Positions 1-8,525 of a DNA stretch of 64,000 bases are shown here, one piece after another. The notes under the pieces were generated by a model. The model was not told the origin of the DNA. It did not search any database and was given only the letters and a program-made list of their open reading frames with translations. Position numbers and translations under genes: made by a program. Within the stretch, counting starts at the first letter, position 1. Each line of letters opens with the position of its first letter. Source of the DNA: G963669295 sp963669295 (GTDB taxonomy: Bacteria; Bacteroidota; Bacteroidia; Flavobacteriales_D; CALLUQ01); assembly GCA_963669295.1 (NCBI GenBank), contig OY769938.1:4898001-4962000 (forward strand), read 5' to 3'.

Positions 1-623
1 TCGTTTCGGGCTGTATTGGTGCCTACCATAATGGCTTGCTCTTCGCTTCGCCATTGATGCACGGTTTTTTTGCTAAGCGAATTACTGATCCAATTAACGC
101 CTACAGGGGTGATTTCATCTCTTGTTACATCAATAAATCCATCTGTTGTTTGCGCCCATTTTAGGGTAATGTAGGGGCGCTGTTGTTGGTGAAATGTAAA
201 GAAACGCCTGTTCAGGTGTATGGCTTCTTGTTCTAAAATGCCCACTTGCACTTCGCATCCCGCGGCTTCCAATTTGGCAATGCCTTTGCCATCAACTGCG
301 TCAAAGGGGTCTTTACATGCAATAACCACTTTGGGAATTTTATGTTGAATAATAAGGTCGGAGCAAGGGGGTGTTTTACCCTGATGGGCACATGGTTCAA
401 GGCTTACGTAAATGGTAGAGGAGGGCAGCAACGACTTGTCTTTAACCGATGCTATGGCATTAACTTCGGCATGTGCAGTGCCATATTTTTTATGGTACCC
501 TTCGCCAATTATTTTACCATTGTGTACCACTACCGAGCCTACCATCGGGTTAGGAGCAGCAGCGTGCTTTCCGTTGCTTGCCAAATCGATACAACGTTGA
601 ATAAATACCTCGTGCGAAGCCAT
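1..623 (-). CDS. ribD: Riboflavin biosynthesis protein RibD, partial (3' end outside window)
   Basis: Bifunctional diaminohydroxyphosphoribosylaminopyrimidine deaminase / 5-amino-6-(5-phosphoribosylamino)uracil reductase, carrying out two early cytosolic steps of riboflavin synthesis. I translated the reverse complement from the ATG at 623. The N-terminus reads MASHEVFIQRCIDLA and contains APNPMVGSVV, followed by the zinc-binding deaminase signature HAEVNAI and PCAHQGKTPPC. The frame then enters the reductase domain and runs off the left edge after about 207 codons, so roughly the last 40% is missing. It is divergent from prmC with only 46 bp between the starts. A -7-like TATTTTCG lies close upstream of the ATG. 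The family is secure from the deaminase motifs. Confidence 0.93.
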   Translation of the reverse strand, partial: MASHEVFIQRCIDLASNGKHAAAPNPMVGSVVVHNGKIIGEGYHKKYGTAHAEVNAIASVKDKSLLPSSTIYVSLEPCAHQGKTPPCSDLIIQHKIPKVVIACKDPFDAVDGKGIAKLEAAGCEVQVGILEQEAIHLNRRFFTFHQQQRPYITLKWAQTTDGFIDVTRDEITPVGVNWISNSLSKKTVHQWRSEEQAIMVGTNTARN

Positions 624-657
624 TGGACGAAAATACGTTTTCACCTTTAAATTTGCG

Positions 658-665
658 TAATTTTG
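658..665 (+). promoter_or_regulatory. Bacteroidota -7 promoter box upstream of prmC
   Basis: TAATTTTG matches the Bacteroidota consensus TAnnTTTG exactly. It ends only 4 bp before the first ATG of prmC (670), so transcription would begin at or just after that ATG. This favours either a leaderless start or the in-frame ATG at 700. No clear -33 TTG was seen at normal spacing. Confidence 0.55.
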
Positions 666-669
666 CACT

Positions 670-1530
670 ATGAAAATTCGCGACAACAAGGTGGGGTCAA
701 TGCTACAACAGTATAGAGAAGAGCTGGGTAAGCTGTATGAGCATAGAGAGGTAGAAGGCATTGTTGCCCTCGTATTTCAGCACCACCTTCATTTTTCGCG
801 TGCCGATTTGGTGTTAAAGAGGAACGATGGGCTGAGTGAATCGGAACTGTTGCGTTTACACTTTTCGTTGAAAGAGCTGAAGAAAGGGAGACCGGTGCAA
901 TACGTGTTGGGCCAGGCTGCCTTTTACGGGATGCAATTAAATGTAAATGAAGAAGTGCTGATTCCGCGTGCAGAAACGGAGGAGTTGGTGCAATGGATAG
1001 TGGAGGATAATCCTGGGGAGATTGGCCGCATTGTTGATATAGGAACGGGTAGCGGCTGCATTGCATTGGCTTTAAAGAAAATGCTGCCCTTCGCAAGTGT
1101 TATGGCCATTGATGTTTCTACTACGGCACTGGCACTGGCGCAACAAAATGCGAAAAAACAAGGGTTGGAAGTGCAATTTGAAAGGGTAGATGTTTTAACA
1201 GAGGGCATTGCTCATCTTGAACCTTTTGATGTGATTGTGAGCAATCCACCATATGTGCTTGAAAGCGATAGCGCGGCTATGGAAACCCATGTGCTGGCGC
1301 ACGAACCCCACCTGGCATTGTTTGTAAGCGATAACGATCCCTTACTTTTCTACCATACCATTGCCGAACAAGCACTGACTCAATTGAAAACTGGAGGACG
1401 GTTGTATTTCGAAATCCATGAAAATTATGGAGAAGAAATCGTAAAAACTCTTACTTTTAAAGGGTTTAAGAAGGTAGAATTACGAAAAGACATAAATGGT
1501 AAGCACCGCATGGTGCGATGTGTTCGATGA
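670..1530 (+). CDS. prmC: Peptide chain release factor N5-glutamine methyltransferase (PrmC/HemK)
   Basis: Methylates the GGQ glutamine of peptide release factors using S-adenosylmethionine, in the cytosol. The SAM-binding glycine motif VDIGTGSG lies at about residues 122-129, and the catalytic NPPY is at residues 192-195. Length 286 aa is normal. The start is uncertain. ATG 670 lies almost on the predicted transcription start, while the in-frame ATG at 700 (MLQQYREEL) would give a protein beginning as PrmC proteins usually do. Its TGA stop at 1528-1530 overlaps the probable ATG of the next gene, so translation of the two is likely coupled. Identification is firm. Confidence 0.95.
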   Translation: MKIRDNKVGSMLQQYREELGKLYEHREVEGIVALVFQHHLHFSRADLVLKRNDGLSESELLRLHFSLKELKKGRPVQYVLGQAAFYGMQLNVNEEVLIPRAETEELVQWIVEDNPGEIGRIVDIGTGSGCIALALKKMLPFASVMAIDVSTTALALAQQNAKKQGLEVQFERVDVLTEGIAHLEPFDVIVSNPPYVLESDSAAMETHVLAHEPHLALFVSDNDPLLFYHTIAEQALTQLKTGGRLYFEIHENYGEEIVKTLTFKGFKKVELRKDINGKHRMVRCVR

Positions 1531-2186
1531 TGCGTTTTACAGTAGCCATTATATTAATGCTTGTAGTAGGTACACCTGGCTATGCCAATAGCCTGGAAGA
1601 TACTGTTGCTACCGATACGGTGAAACAAAAAAACAAATGGCGGATGATCTTTAGTTTTGATACCCGTCGGTCGTTTATTGTGAGTAGAAATGCTACTATT
1701 TTTGGGCTTAAGCCAGGGGTTGAGTTGAATAAGAAACACCGGTTTGGCATTGGGTTGTATTCGTTGAGCAATCCTATTATTTTGGACGATGTTCGCACGC
1801 CCGAATTCGATACTGCGGCCATACGGTTGGAGTTTGGTTATGGGTCTATCTACTACGAATACGTATTGCTCAATAATAAGCGGTGGGAGTTTACTGTGCC
1901 ATTTCACCTGGGAGGAGGAACGGTAAAGCTGAGTCATCGCGATTCGTTGGGGCAATTCATCCCATGGCGAGAGCAAGGGGTAATGGCTACCGAGCTTTCG
2001 GTAACGGGTTATTACAAGGTTTTGCGCTGGTTTGCAGTGGGGGGTGGTGTTGGCTACCGGGCCATGGTAACACGCGATGAACAAACGAAAAGAGCATTTA
2101 ATGCGCCCATCTATATTATTAAAGCCCGGCTGTTGGTGGGAGAGATTTATAAGATGATTTTTAAAAAGGATAAGATCGATGAATAA
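1527..2186 (+). CDS. Predicted secreted beta-barrel-like outer membrane protein, unknown function
   Basis: About 219 residues with an N-terminal signal peptide (MMRFTVAIILMLVVGTPGYA). The mature part alternates aromatic and small residues in short strands, for example FGIGLYSLS, RLEFGYGSIYYEY and WFAVGGGVGYRAMV, as in small outer membrane barrels. I recognise no named family. I chose ATG 1527 over ATG 1518 because it overlaps the prmC stop as ATGA and puts the signal peptide at the terminus; ATG 1530 is equally possible. The gene overlaps ligA by 8 bp, so prmC, this gene and ligA probably share a transcript. The barrel reading is inferred from pattern only. Confidence 0.65.
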   Translation: MMRFTVAIILMLVVGTPGYANSLEDTVATDTVKQKNKWRMIFSFDTRRSFIVSRNATIFGLKPGVELNKKHRFGIGLYSLSNPIILDDVRTPEFDTAAIRLEFGYGSIYYEYVLLNNKRWEFTVPFHLGGGTVKLSHRDSLGQFIPWREQGVMATELSVTGYYKVLRWFAVGGGVGYRAMVTRDEQTKRAFNAPIYIIKARLLVGEIYKMIFKKDKIDE

Positions 2187-4197
2187 AACGGATGCTAAAG
2201 AACGTATTGCACAACTTACTACCGAGTTGAATGCGCATAACCACAATTATTATGTATTGAGTAGCCCCACCATTAGCGATTATGACTTTGATATGCTGCT
2301 GGAAGAACTCATGCGTTTGGAAGAGCAATTTCCTGAGTTTGCCGATGGCAATTCGCCCACAAAAAGGGTAGGAGGTGATGTTACGAAGAACTTTGAAACA
2401 GTACAGCACAAGTATCCGATGCTTTCGCTGAGCAACAGTTACTCGAAAGAGGAGATCATCGACTTTGAAGCGCGTGTACATAAGTTGCTGGAAGAGGAGG
2501 TGGAGTATACTTGTGAGTTGAAATACGATGGGGTAGCCATTGGGCTAACCTATGTGAACGGGCAGCTACAACGTGCTGTAACACGTGGAGACGGTACACA
2601 AGGCGATGATGTAACCACCAATGTAAAAACCATTAAAAGCATTCCGCTTCAACTTACAGGAGCAGGATATCCTGAAGAGTTTGAGATTAGAGGAGAGATT
2701 TTTTTACCACGATCGGAATTTGATAAGATCAATAAAGAAAAGGAAGCGGCTGGTGAACCTCCATTGGCCAACCCGCGTAATTCGGCTTCTGGCACGTTGA
2801 AGATGCAAGACTCCGCAGTAGTGGCCAGCAGAGGATTAGATTGTTTTTTGTACTCTATATTAGGAGAAAACCTGTCGCTAGGCACGCAATATGAGAATTT
2901 GATAAAGGCTGCCGAGTGGGGATTTAAAGCCCCCATGCCCGATAAAAAGTACATTGCTAAATGCAAGAATATTGAGGAAATCATGTCCTTCATTGACTAT
3001 TGGGACAATGCCCGGCACGATCTTGATTTCGATATCGATGGCATTGTAATTAAGGTGAACTCTTACGATCGGCAACAACGGCTGGGGTTTACGGCCAAGT
3101 CGCCACGATGGGCCATTGCTTATAAATTTAAAGCTGAGCAAGCCGTTACTGTGCTGAATAAAATTACTTACCAGGTGGGGCGCACTGGAGCCATTACCCC
3201 TGTGGCGAACCTGGAACCGGTGTTATTGGCGGGCACCACAGTAAAAAGGGCTTCGCTGCACAATGCCGATCAAATTGAGAAATTAGATGTGCGTGAAGGC
3301 GATACTGTATACGTAGAAAAAGGAGGGGAAATCATTCCTAAAATTGTTGGGGTAGAAGTAGCAAAACGACCTTCCAACACTCCGGTAACCAGTTACATTA
3401 CAGCCTGCCCGGAATGCGATACAGCGCTTGAACGAAAAGAAGGAGAGGCACAACACTATTGTCCTAACGAGTATGGATGCCCACCACAAATCAAGGGCAA
3501 GATGGAGCATTACATAGGCCGTAAGGCGATGGATATTGATGGGCTGGGAGCAGAAACCATCGACCAATTGTTTGAAGAAGGGCTAATTACCAACATTGCC
3601 GATTTGTACGAGCTCACGGCCGATCAACTATTGCCGTTGGAGCGGATGGCAGAAAAATCGGTGACCAACCTGTTGAATGGCATTGAGGCATCGAAGAACA
3701 TTCCATTTCAGCGGGTGTTGTTTGCTTTAGGCATACGGTATGTTGGAGAAACAGTGGCTAAAAAGCTCGCCAAACATTTTAAAAACATGGATGCCCTGTT
3801 GGCTGCTGATATGGAAGAGCTGGTGGCAGTAGATGAAATTGGCGATAAGATTGCAGAAAGTATTTTACAACATTTTGAAGATCAAAGAAATTTAGACTTA
3901 TATCACCGTTTAAAAGACAAAGGCCTTAACTTTGAACTTTCGGAAGAAGAAACTGCCGGAGCATCAGACAGGTTGGCCGGATATACGTTTGTAGTATCAG
4001 GTGTGTTTCACCAATTTAGTCGCGATGAGCTGAAAGCAGCTATTGAGCAAAATGGCGGAAAAAATGTAGGCTCGGTTTCTTCTAAAACCAGCTACATTGT
4101 AGCTGGAGAAAACATGGGGCCAAGCAAGTTGGCCAAGGCTGAAAAACTGGGCATAACCATCATTTCCGAAGAAGATTTTATCGGAATGATTCAGTAA
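2179..4197 (+). CDS. ligA: NAD-dependent DNA ligase LigA
   Basis: Seals nicks in duplex DNA during replication and repair using NAD+. At 672 residues it has the full family layout. An N-terminal NAD-binding Ia domain is followed by the adenylation domain with the nucleophile lysine in KYDG (K115). A four-cysteine zinc finger (C410, C413, C428, C434) precedes helix-hairpin-helix repeats, and a BRCT domain fills about residues 595-672 (GYTFVVSGVF, with SKTSYIVAGENMGPSKLAKA). The start overlaps the preceding gene by 8 bp. The neighbouring order ligA / DUF6913 / dapA recurs in Flavobacteriia. Confidence 0.98.
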   Translation: MNKTDAKERIAQLTTELNAHNHNYYVLSSPTISDYDFDMLLEELMRLEEQFPEFADGNSPTKRVGGDVTKNFETVQHKYPMLSLSNSYSKEEIIDFEARVHKLLEEEVEYTCELKYDGVAIGLTYVNGQLQRAVTRGDGTQGDDVTTNVKTIKSIPLQLTGAGYPEEFEIRGEIFLPRSEFDKINKEKEAAGEPPLANPRNSASGTLKMQDSAVVASRGLDCFLYSILGENLSLGTQYENLIKAAEWGFKAPMPDKKYIAKCKNIEEIMSFIDYWDNARHDLDFDIDGIVIKVNSYDRQQRLGFTAKSPRWAIAYKFKAEQAVTVLNKITYQVGRTGAITPVANLEPVLLAGTTVKRASLHNADQIEKLDVREGDTVYVEKGGEIIPKIVGVEVAKRPSNTPVTSYITACPECDTALERKEGEAQHYCPNEYGCPPQIKGKMEHYIGRKAMDIDGLGAETIDQLFEEGLITNIADLYELTADQLLPLERMAEKSVTNLLNGIEASKNIPFQRVLFALGIRYVGETVAKKLAKHFKNMDALLAADMEELVAVDEIGDKIAESILQHFEDQRNLDLYHRLKDKGLNFELSEEETAGASDRLAGYTFVVSGVFHQFSRDELKAAIEQNGGKNVGSVSSKTSYIVAGENMGPSKLAKAEKLGITIISEEDFIGMIQ

Positions 4198-4198
4198 C

Positions 4199-4771
4199 AT
4201 GAGTAAAGTATTTGATAAAATAAGAGAAAAAGCAGGAAGCTACTTTCTAAACAAAGAGCTTTCGAAAACCGAGCGATCGCCAAAGGTGTACAACTATACC
4301 GATGCTACCAAAATTGGAATTTTATACAAGGTAGTAGACGATAAGATGTATCAATCGGTGAAGCAATTTGTAAAGCACTTGAAGGAAGAGGAGGGCATTC
4401 GAAAAATAATGGCCCTGGGATATGTAGACGAGAAAGAAGTGCCTTACGAATACCAATCGAAGTTGGAGTTTGATTATTTCTGTCGCAAAGAGCTGAATAA
4501 ATTCGGCAAACCGGGCGGCATTACTGTCAATAACTTTATTGAAGAAGAGTACGACATACTAATAGACCTTACCATAGAACAATGCTTACCCTTACGATTT
4601 GTACTGTTAAACTCACAAGCCAGGTTTAAAGTGGGCTTGTACAGCGAAGAAAACCAGTCGTATTTTGACATGATGCTAAGCATCGACCAGCTCAATAACA
4701 TTGAGCAATTAATTCAATCAATTAATCACTATTTAAGCATTATTAACACAGGCGATGGAAAACAAGTTTAA
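4199..4771 (+). CDS. DUF6913 family protein
   Basis: 190-residue soluble protein of the DUF6913 type found in Bacteroidota next to ligA and dapA. It starts with the basic helical segment MSKVFDKIREKAGSYFLNK, followed by an alpha/beta region with IGILYKVVD and the conserved stretch YDILIDLTIEQCLPLRFVL. There is no signal peptide or membrane segment. The ATG is directly after the ligA stop, and the 3' end overlaps dapA by 17 bp, so it is translated within the ligA-dapA transcript. The function is unknown. The assignment rests on remembered family features and gene order. Confidence 0.75.
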   Translation: MSKVFDKIREKAGSYFLNKELSKTERSPKVYNYTDATKIGILYKVVDDKMYQSVKQFVKHLKEEEGIRKIMALGYVDEKEVPYEYQSKLEFDYFCRKELNKFGKPGGITVNNFIEEEYDILIDLTIEQCLPLRFVLLNSQARFKVGLYSEENQSYFDMMLSIDQLNNIEQLIQSINHYLSIINTGDGKQV

Positions 4772-5648
4772 AGGCTTAGGCGTTGCATTGGTTACCCCAT
4801 TTCAAGAAAATGGGTTAGTAGATTTTAGTGGGTTACAGCGATTGCTGGAACACCAAATTAATGGCAAAACCGATTACCTGGTGGTGCAAGGAACCACGGG
4901 TGAAACACCAACACTCACCGCAGAGGAAAAACGATCGGTATTGGACTTTGTGTTGGAGATTAACAACAAACGACTGCCGGTAGTGTTGGGTGTTGGAGGC
5001 AACAATACCCAGGCATTGGTAGAAACATTAGAAACATTTGATTTTACAGGGGTTGATGCCATTTTATCGGCAAGTCCTAATTACAACAAACCCACCCAGG
5101 AAGGCATTTACCAGCATTATAAGCTGTTGGCAGCGCATTCGCCACTGCCCATTATTTTGTACAATGTTCCGGGGCGTACCAGCTCGAATATGGCACCTGA
5201 AACAACTTTGCGGTTGGCACGCGAGTTTAAAAACATCATTGCCGTAAAAGAAGCTTCGGGAAATATGGAGCAAATTATGCGGTTGATTAAAGATAAGCCG
5301 GAAGACTTTTTAGTGATTTCGGGCGACGATGGTATTACCTTACCCATGATTGCCAGTGGAGGCGATGGGCTAATTTCAGTGATTGGAAATGCGTTTCCGG
5401 GAGAATATTCGGAAATGGTGCGGGCAGCACTCGATGGCGATTTAGTAACGGCAAGGGCATTGCATTACAAGTTGTTTGATTACCTGCACTACCTTTTTGT
5501 AGAAGGCAATCCTGCCGGGGTGAAGGAAGTGTTGAAATACATGAACATTTGCAGCAATAATGTGCGACTGCCTCTCACGCCAGTGAGTGAAGCTACTAGT
5601 AACAAGCTGTACGCATTGCTGGCTCAACATTTGGAGCTTACCAGTTAA
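4755..5648 (+). CDS. dapA: 4-hydroxy-tetrahydrodipicolinate synthase DapA
   Basis: Condenses pyruvate with aspartate semialdehyde, the committed step to diaminopimelate and lysine, in the cytosol. It is a TIM-barrel protein of 297 residues, a normal length. The TTGET loop (T47-T48), the tyrosine of YNVPGRT (Y136) and the Schiff-base lysine of VKEASGN (K165) are all present. It is the last gene of the run and is followed by a hairpin terminator at 5668-5701. Confidence 0.97.
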   Translation: MENKFKGLGVALVTPFQENGLVDFSGLQRLLEHQINGKTDYLVVQGTTGETPTLTAEEKRSVLDFVLEINNKRLPVVLGVGGNNTQALVETLETFDFTGVDAILSASPNYNKPTQEGIYQHYKLLAAHSPLPIILYNVPGRTSSNMAPETTLRLAREFKNIIAVKEASGNMEQIMRLIKDKPEDFLVISGDDGITLPMIASGGDGLISVIGNAFPGEYSEMVRAALDGDLVTARALHYKLFDYLHYLFVEGNPAGVKEVLKYMNICSNNVRLPLTPVSEATSNKLYALLAQHLELTS

Positions 5649-5667
5649 TGGAGAGAACGTATTTTAG

Positions 5668-5701
5668 AAAACGCCTTGCTAGTATAGTAGGGCGTTTTTT
5701 T
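5668..5701 (+). terminator. Rho-independent terminator after dapA
   Basis: AAAACGCC at 5668-5675 pairs with GGCGTTTT at 5691-5698 across a 15-nt loop, and the 3' arm continues into a run of seven T. Confidence 0.8.
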
Positions 5702-5782
5702 ATGGGATAATCTTTTGAGACATACAGTATACTATTCTCGATTAGCGAATAGCGTATAAAAGCGGTAAAATTGCTTTGTGTA

Positions 5783-6490
5783 ATGAATGATTCAATTATG
5801 AAACATAAGGCAAAAAGAAATATAGATGATCTAAGTGAAGAACAAACGATGTTTATTAAAAACGCTGACAGTTTATTCGAAAACGCAATTAGCATTAAAG
5901 AGCATCGGCTACAAAACCCTGAAAACCCTTTTGAGTTATATGGTATGGTAACTGGCATGGCACTTGAATTATCCAGTTCAGATCAGGCAATTCATAAGCC
6001 ATGGTTATCAGAACGAAAAGGAGTATTGCAGCATTTATTTAAAGCACATTCTTTTATAAACGCCTATGAAGTTCCCGAACTAAATGTTAAAAGGTTGGGT
6101 TTATTTGAGGTACAGTTGTTAAATAAGATTACGGAGAAATATACCATAGAGCCAACAGAATTCAAACAATTCATTCATTTTATCATTAGCATCGAACAAG
6201 AGTTATTAAGTAAATCATTATGCAAGAGGCCTTCCAGAGATCGTTTACTAGGTATACTGACAGCAATTCGATATCCGGTTATCTTTTTTGCCAGCCATGA
6301 CTTTTACCTGAACGGTACCCCGGTTCAAAGAGATCATGATTGGTGTGTAAGATTCAACAGTTGGATGAAAGCAGAGTTAGGCTTTCATGATCCCAATCTT
6401 CAAGATTACATTGAGTTTGTTGTGAATTATGGAGCTGGACCTGGAGGCTCGGTATTGGTCGCAATGGTCGATTGCATTATTCAGGCCTAA
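5783..6490 (+). CDS. Hypothetical protein, unknown family
   Basis: About 235 residues, soluble, with no signal peptide or membrane helix. The N-terminal half is charged and helical. The C-terminal part contains DHDWCVRFNSWMKAELGFHDPNLQDYIEF and ends with a Gly-rich hydrophobic segment (NYGAGPGGSVLVAMVDCII). I recognise no domain. I prefer ATG 5783 to the upstream TTG at 5771, because a near-consensus -7 box (TAAAATTG, about 5766-5773) overlaps that TTG; ATG 5798 is also possible. It stands alone between the dapA terminator and a small membrane protein. Its codons look A/T-richer than its neighbours. Confidence 0.6.
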   Translation: MNDSIMKHKAKRNIDDLSEEQTMFIKNADSLFENAISIKEHRLQNPENPFELYGMVTGMALELSSSDQAIHKPWLSERKGVLQHLFKAHSFINAYEVPELNVKRLGLFEVQLLNKITEKYTIEPTEFKQFIHFIISIEQELLSKSLCKRPSRDRLLGILTAIRYPVIFFASHDFYLNGTPVQRDHDWCVRFNSWMKAELGFHDPNLQDYIEFVVNYGAGPGGSVLVAMVDCIIQA

Positions 6491-6542
6491 TGGCTAAAGT
6501 GCTAATTTTGATATATTGCAAACGTATTTACACTGTTTTTAC

Positions 6543-6983
6543 ATGCCAACACCTTCCAATTATAAAGGGTTTTATGTAGCTGAAATAATCATTGCTGGTT
6601 TAGTTATGATTGCCATTATAATGGCATTAACCGATTTGCCTGGCTCAGCATTAATTACGGTTTTGTCTTTAGGGTTGTTGGCAGTACTTTACTTTCCATT
6701 AGGCATGTTCTTCTTGTTTCCAGGAACTTCTACAGTACACCCCATGGGGGCATCTGTAGGGTTTGTTTTTTCTTTAGAATGTTCTTCCATTTTATTCAAT
6801 GGTAAGTTATGGTCGGGTTTTGAAGTGCTTTATTATACAGCGTTGCCACTGGGAATCATCGTCTTGTTTTACTCCCTATACCAATGGCTAAGAGCAGATG
6901 ATTGGAAAATTTATCGGGGGTTATTTATACGTCAATTCTTATTGGGAATGCTTTTAGGAGTAAGTTGGCTACATGCTACCTAA
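6543..6983 (+). CDS. Small integral membrane protein, unknown function
   Basis: 146 residues with about four hydrophobic helices: IIIAGLVMIAIIMAL, ALITVLSLGLLAVLYFPLGMFFLFP, VLYYTALPLGIIVLFYSLYQWL and FLLGMLLGVSWL. No family is recognised. The longest frame opens at a TTG (6516), but ATG 6543 (MPTPSNYKGFY) gives a conventional start just before the first helix. It sits 52 bp after the preceding unknown gene and may be cotranscribed with it. Confidence 0.6.
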   Translation: MPTPSNYKGFYVAEIIIAGLVMIAIIMALTDLPGSALITVLSLGLLAVLYFPLGMFFLFPGTSTVHPMGASVGFVFSLECSSILFNGKLWSGFEVLYYTALPLGIIVLFYSLYQWLRADDWKIYRGLFIRQFLLGMLLGVSWLHAT

Positions 6984-7023
6984 CTCGGTAGCATTGTTAA
7001 TGCTGGGGAAGATGATGTGGGCA

Positions 7024-7066
7024 TAAAAAAATGCCCCGCGTTTCAAACAATGAAGCAACGGGGCAT
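7024..7066 (-). terminator. Rho-independent terminator of the minus-strand PLP enzyme gene
   Basis: ATGCCCCG (7031-7038) and CGGGGCAT (7059-7066) form an 8-bp stem. Read on the minus strand, the stem is followed by seven T. It lies between convergent genes. Confidence 0.75.
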
Positions 7067-7091
7067 TCTCGTATAATAGGTTAAAAACTTT

Positions 7092-8348
7092 CTAAGCCCA
7101 ACTCACAATGCCTTCGGCCTGGTATTCGCCAGCAGCGAGTTTCTTTTGCACCTTCTTAAACGTTTCAATGGTGTATTCTACATCTTCCATGGTATGTGAA
7201 GCCGTAGGAATAAGGCGCAACATAATTTGTCCTTTAGGAATTACAGGATACACCACAATAGAACAAAAGATGTTGTGGTTTTCACGCATGTCGAGGGTAA
7301 TGTTGGTGGCTTCCCCGAGGCTTCCTTTTAAGAATACCGGAGTAACTGGCGAATTGGTTTTCCCAATGTCGAACCCAGCTTCTTTCAATCCATTTTGTAA
7401 GGCCGAAGCAATGGACCATAGTTTTTCTCGCAATTCGGGCATGGTTCTTAGCATCTCCAGGCGCTTAATGGCACCAATTACAAGAGGCATTGGCAACGAT
7501 TTTGCAAATATTTGCGAGCGCATGCTATACGCCAAAAACTCAATTACATGCTCGGGGCCACAAACAAATGCTCCAATACTGGCCATCGATTTGGCAAACG
7601 TACCCAGTAAAACGTCGATTTCGTCTTGTACTCCCTGTGCTTCTCCAGCACCACGGCCATTGTCGCCCATTGTTCCAAAACCATGGGCATCATCTACCAT
7701 TAAACGGAAGTCAAACCCTTCTTTCTTTCTCAGGTCAACAATTTCCTTCAATTTCCCTTGATCGCCAGCCATACCGAATACACCTTCAGTAATCAGTAAA
7801 ATGCCTCCACCAGTGTTTTCTACCAATTTGGTAGCACGTTCCAGTTGCTTGCGACAGTTGTCAATATCGTTGTGTGGGAATACAAATCTTTTTCCGGGGT
7901 GCATGCGTACTCCGTCTACCAGGCAGGCGTGGCATTCCGAATCGTATACAATAACATCGTTACGATCTACTAATGCATCAATAACCGACATGAAGCCCTG
8001 GTAACCAAAGTTGAGCAAGAAACACGCTTCTTTTTGCATAAAATCAGCCAGGTCGTTTTCCAACTGCTCGTGGTACTTGGTTTGTCCCGACATCATGCGG
8101 GCACCCATTGGATAACCCAATCCCCATTGTTCGGCTGCTTCAGCATCTACCTTGCGAATTTCTGGATGGTTAGATAGACCGATGTAGTTGTTGATGCTCC
8201 ATACCAACACTTCTTTTCCTCTAAACATCATTTTGTTGTTGATCTCGCCTTCGAGCTTAGGAAAAGTGAAGTATCCGTGAGATTCTTTGGCGTGTTTACC
8301 TAAAGGACCTCTGTTTTCTTTAATTTTCTCAAAAATGTCTGATGACAT
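7092..8348 (-). CDS. PLP-dependent alpha-oxoamine synthase family enzyme (serine palmitoyltransferase or cysteate acyltransferase-like)
   Basis: 418-residue fold-type I PLP enzyme of the family that condenses an acyl thioester with an amino acid, as in serine palmitoyltransferase, KBL and BioF. The PLP lysine is K253 in GTFAKSMASIGAF. DDAHGFGTMG supplies the aspartate and histidine that hold the cofactor, and NYIGLSNHPE and GARMMSGQT are typical N-terminal motifs. In Bacteroidota such enzymes make the long-chain base of sphingolipids. Close relatives use cysteate to make the sulfonolipids of gliding species. Which of the two applies cannot be told here. The gene stands alone with its own terminator. 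KBL or BioF is less likely because no tdh or biotin genes are nearby. Confidence 0.8.
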   Translation of the reverse strand: MSSDIFEKIKENRGPLGKHAKESHGYFTFPKLEGEINNKMMFRGKEVLVWSINNYIGLSNHPEIRKVDAEAAEQWGLGYPMGARMMSGQTKYHEQLENDLADFMQKEACFLLNFGYQGFMSVIDALVDRNDVIVYDSECHACLVDGVRMHPGKRFVFPHNDIDNCRKQLERATKLVENTGGGILLITEGVFGMAGDQGKLKEIVDLRKKEGFDFRLMVDDAHGFGTMGDNGRGAGEAQGVQDEIDVLLGTFAKSMASIGAFVCGPEHVIEFLAYSMRSQIFAKSLPMPLVIGAIKRLEMLRTMPELREKLWSIASALQNGLKEAGFDIGKTNSPVTPVFLKGSLGEATNITLDMRENHNIFCSIVVYPVIPKGQIMLRLIPTASHTMEDVEYTIETFKKVQKKLAAGEYQAEGIVSWA

Positions 8349-8513
8349 ACTGATTGTTGTTGGTTATACTTTCAATGCAGGCATGTTAACATAAATTAAC
8401 ACACGTAATTTGCCGCGAAATTAAGTCATTAATGCTGCCCCACCAAATTGGCAACATAATTTTATCCACAGCTTTACGTTAGTAAAATCGGTTTAAAATT
8501 GTAAAATTAACTG

Positions 8514-8521
8514 TATCTTTG
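8514..8521 (+). promoter_or_regulatory. Bacteroidota -7 promoter box upstream of bamD
   Basis: TATCTTTG matches TAnnTTTG exactly and ends 4 bp before the bamD ATG (8526). Transcription would begin at about the start codon, or just upstream of the in-frame ATG at 8538 (MARILLLLL), which would also fit the signal peptide. Confidence 0.6.
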
Positions 8522-8525
8522 CGCG

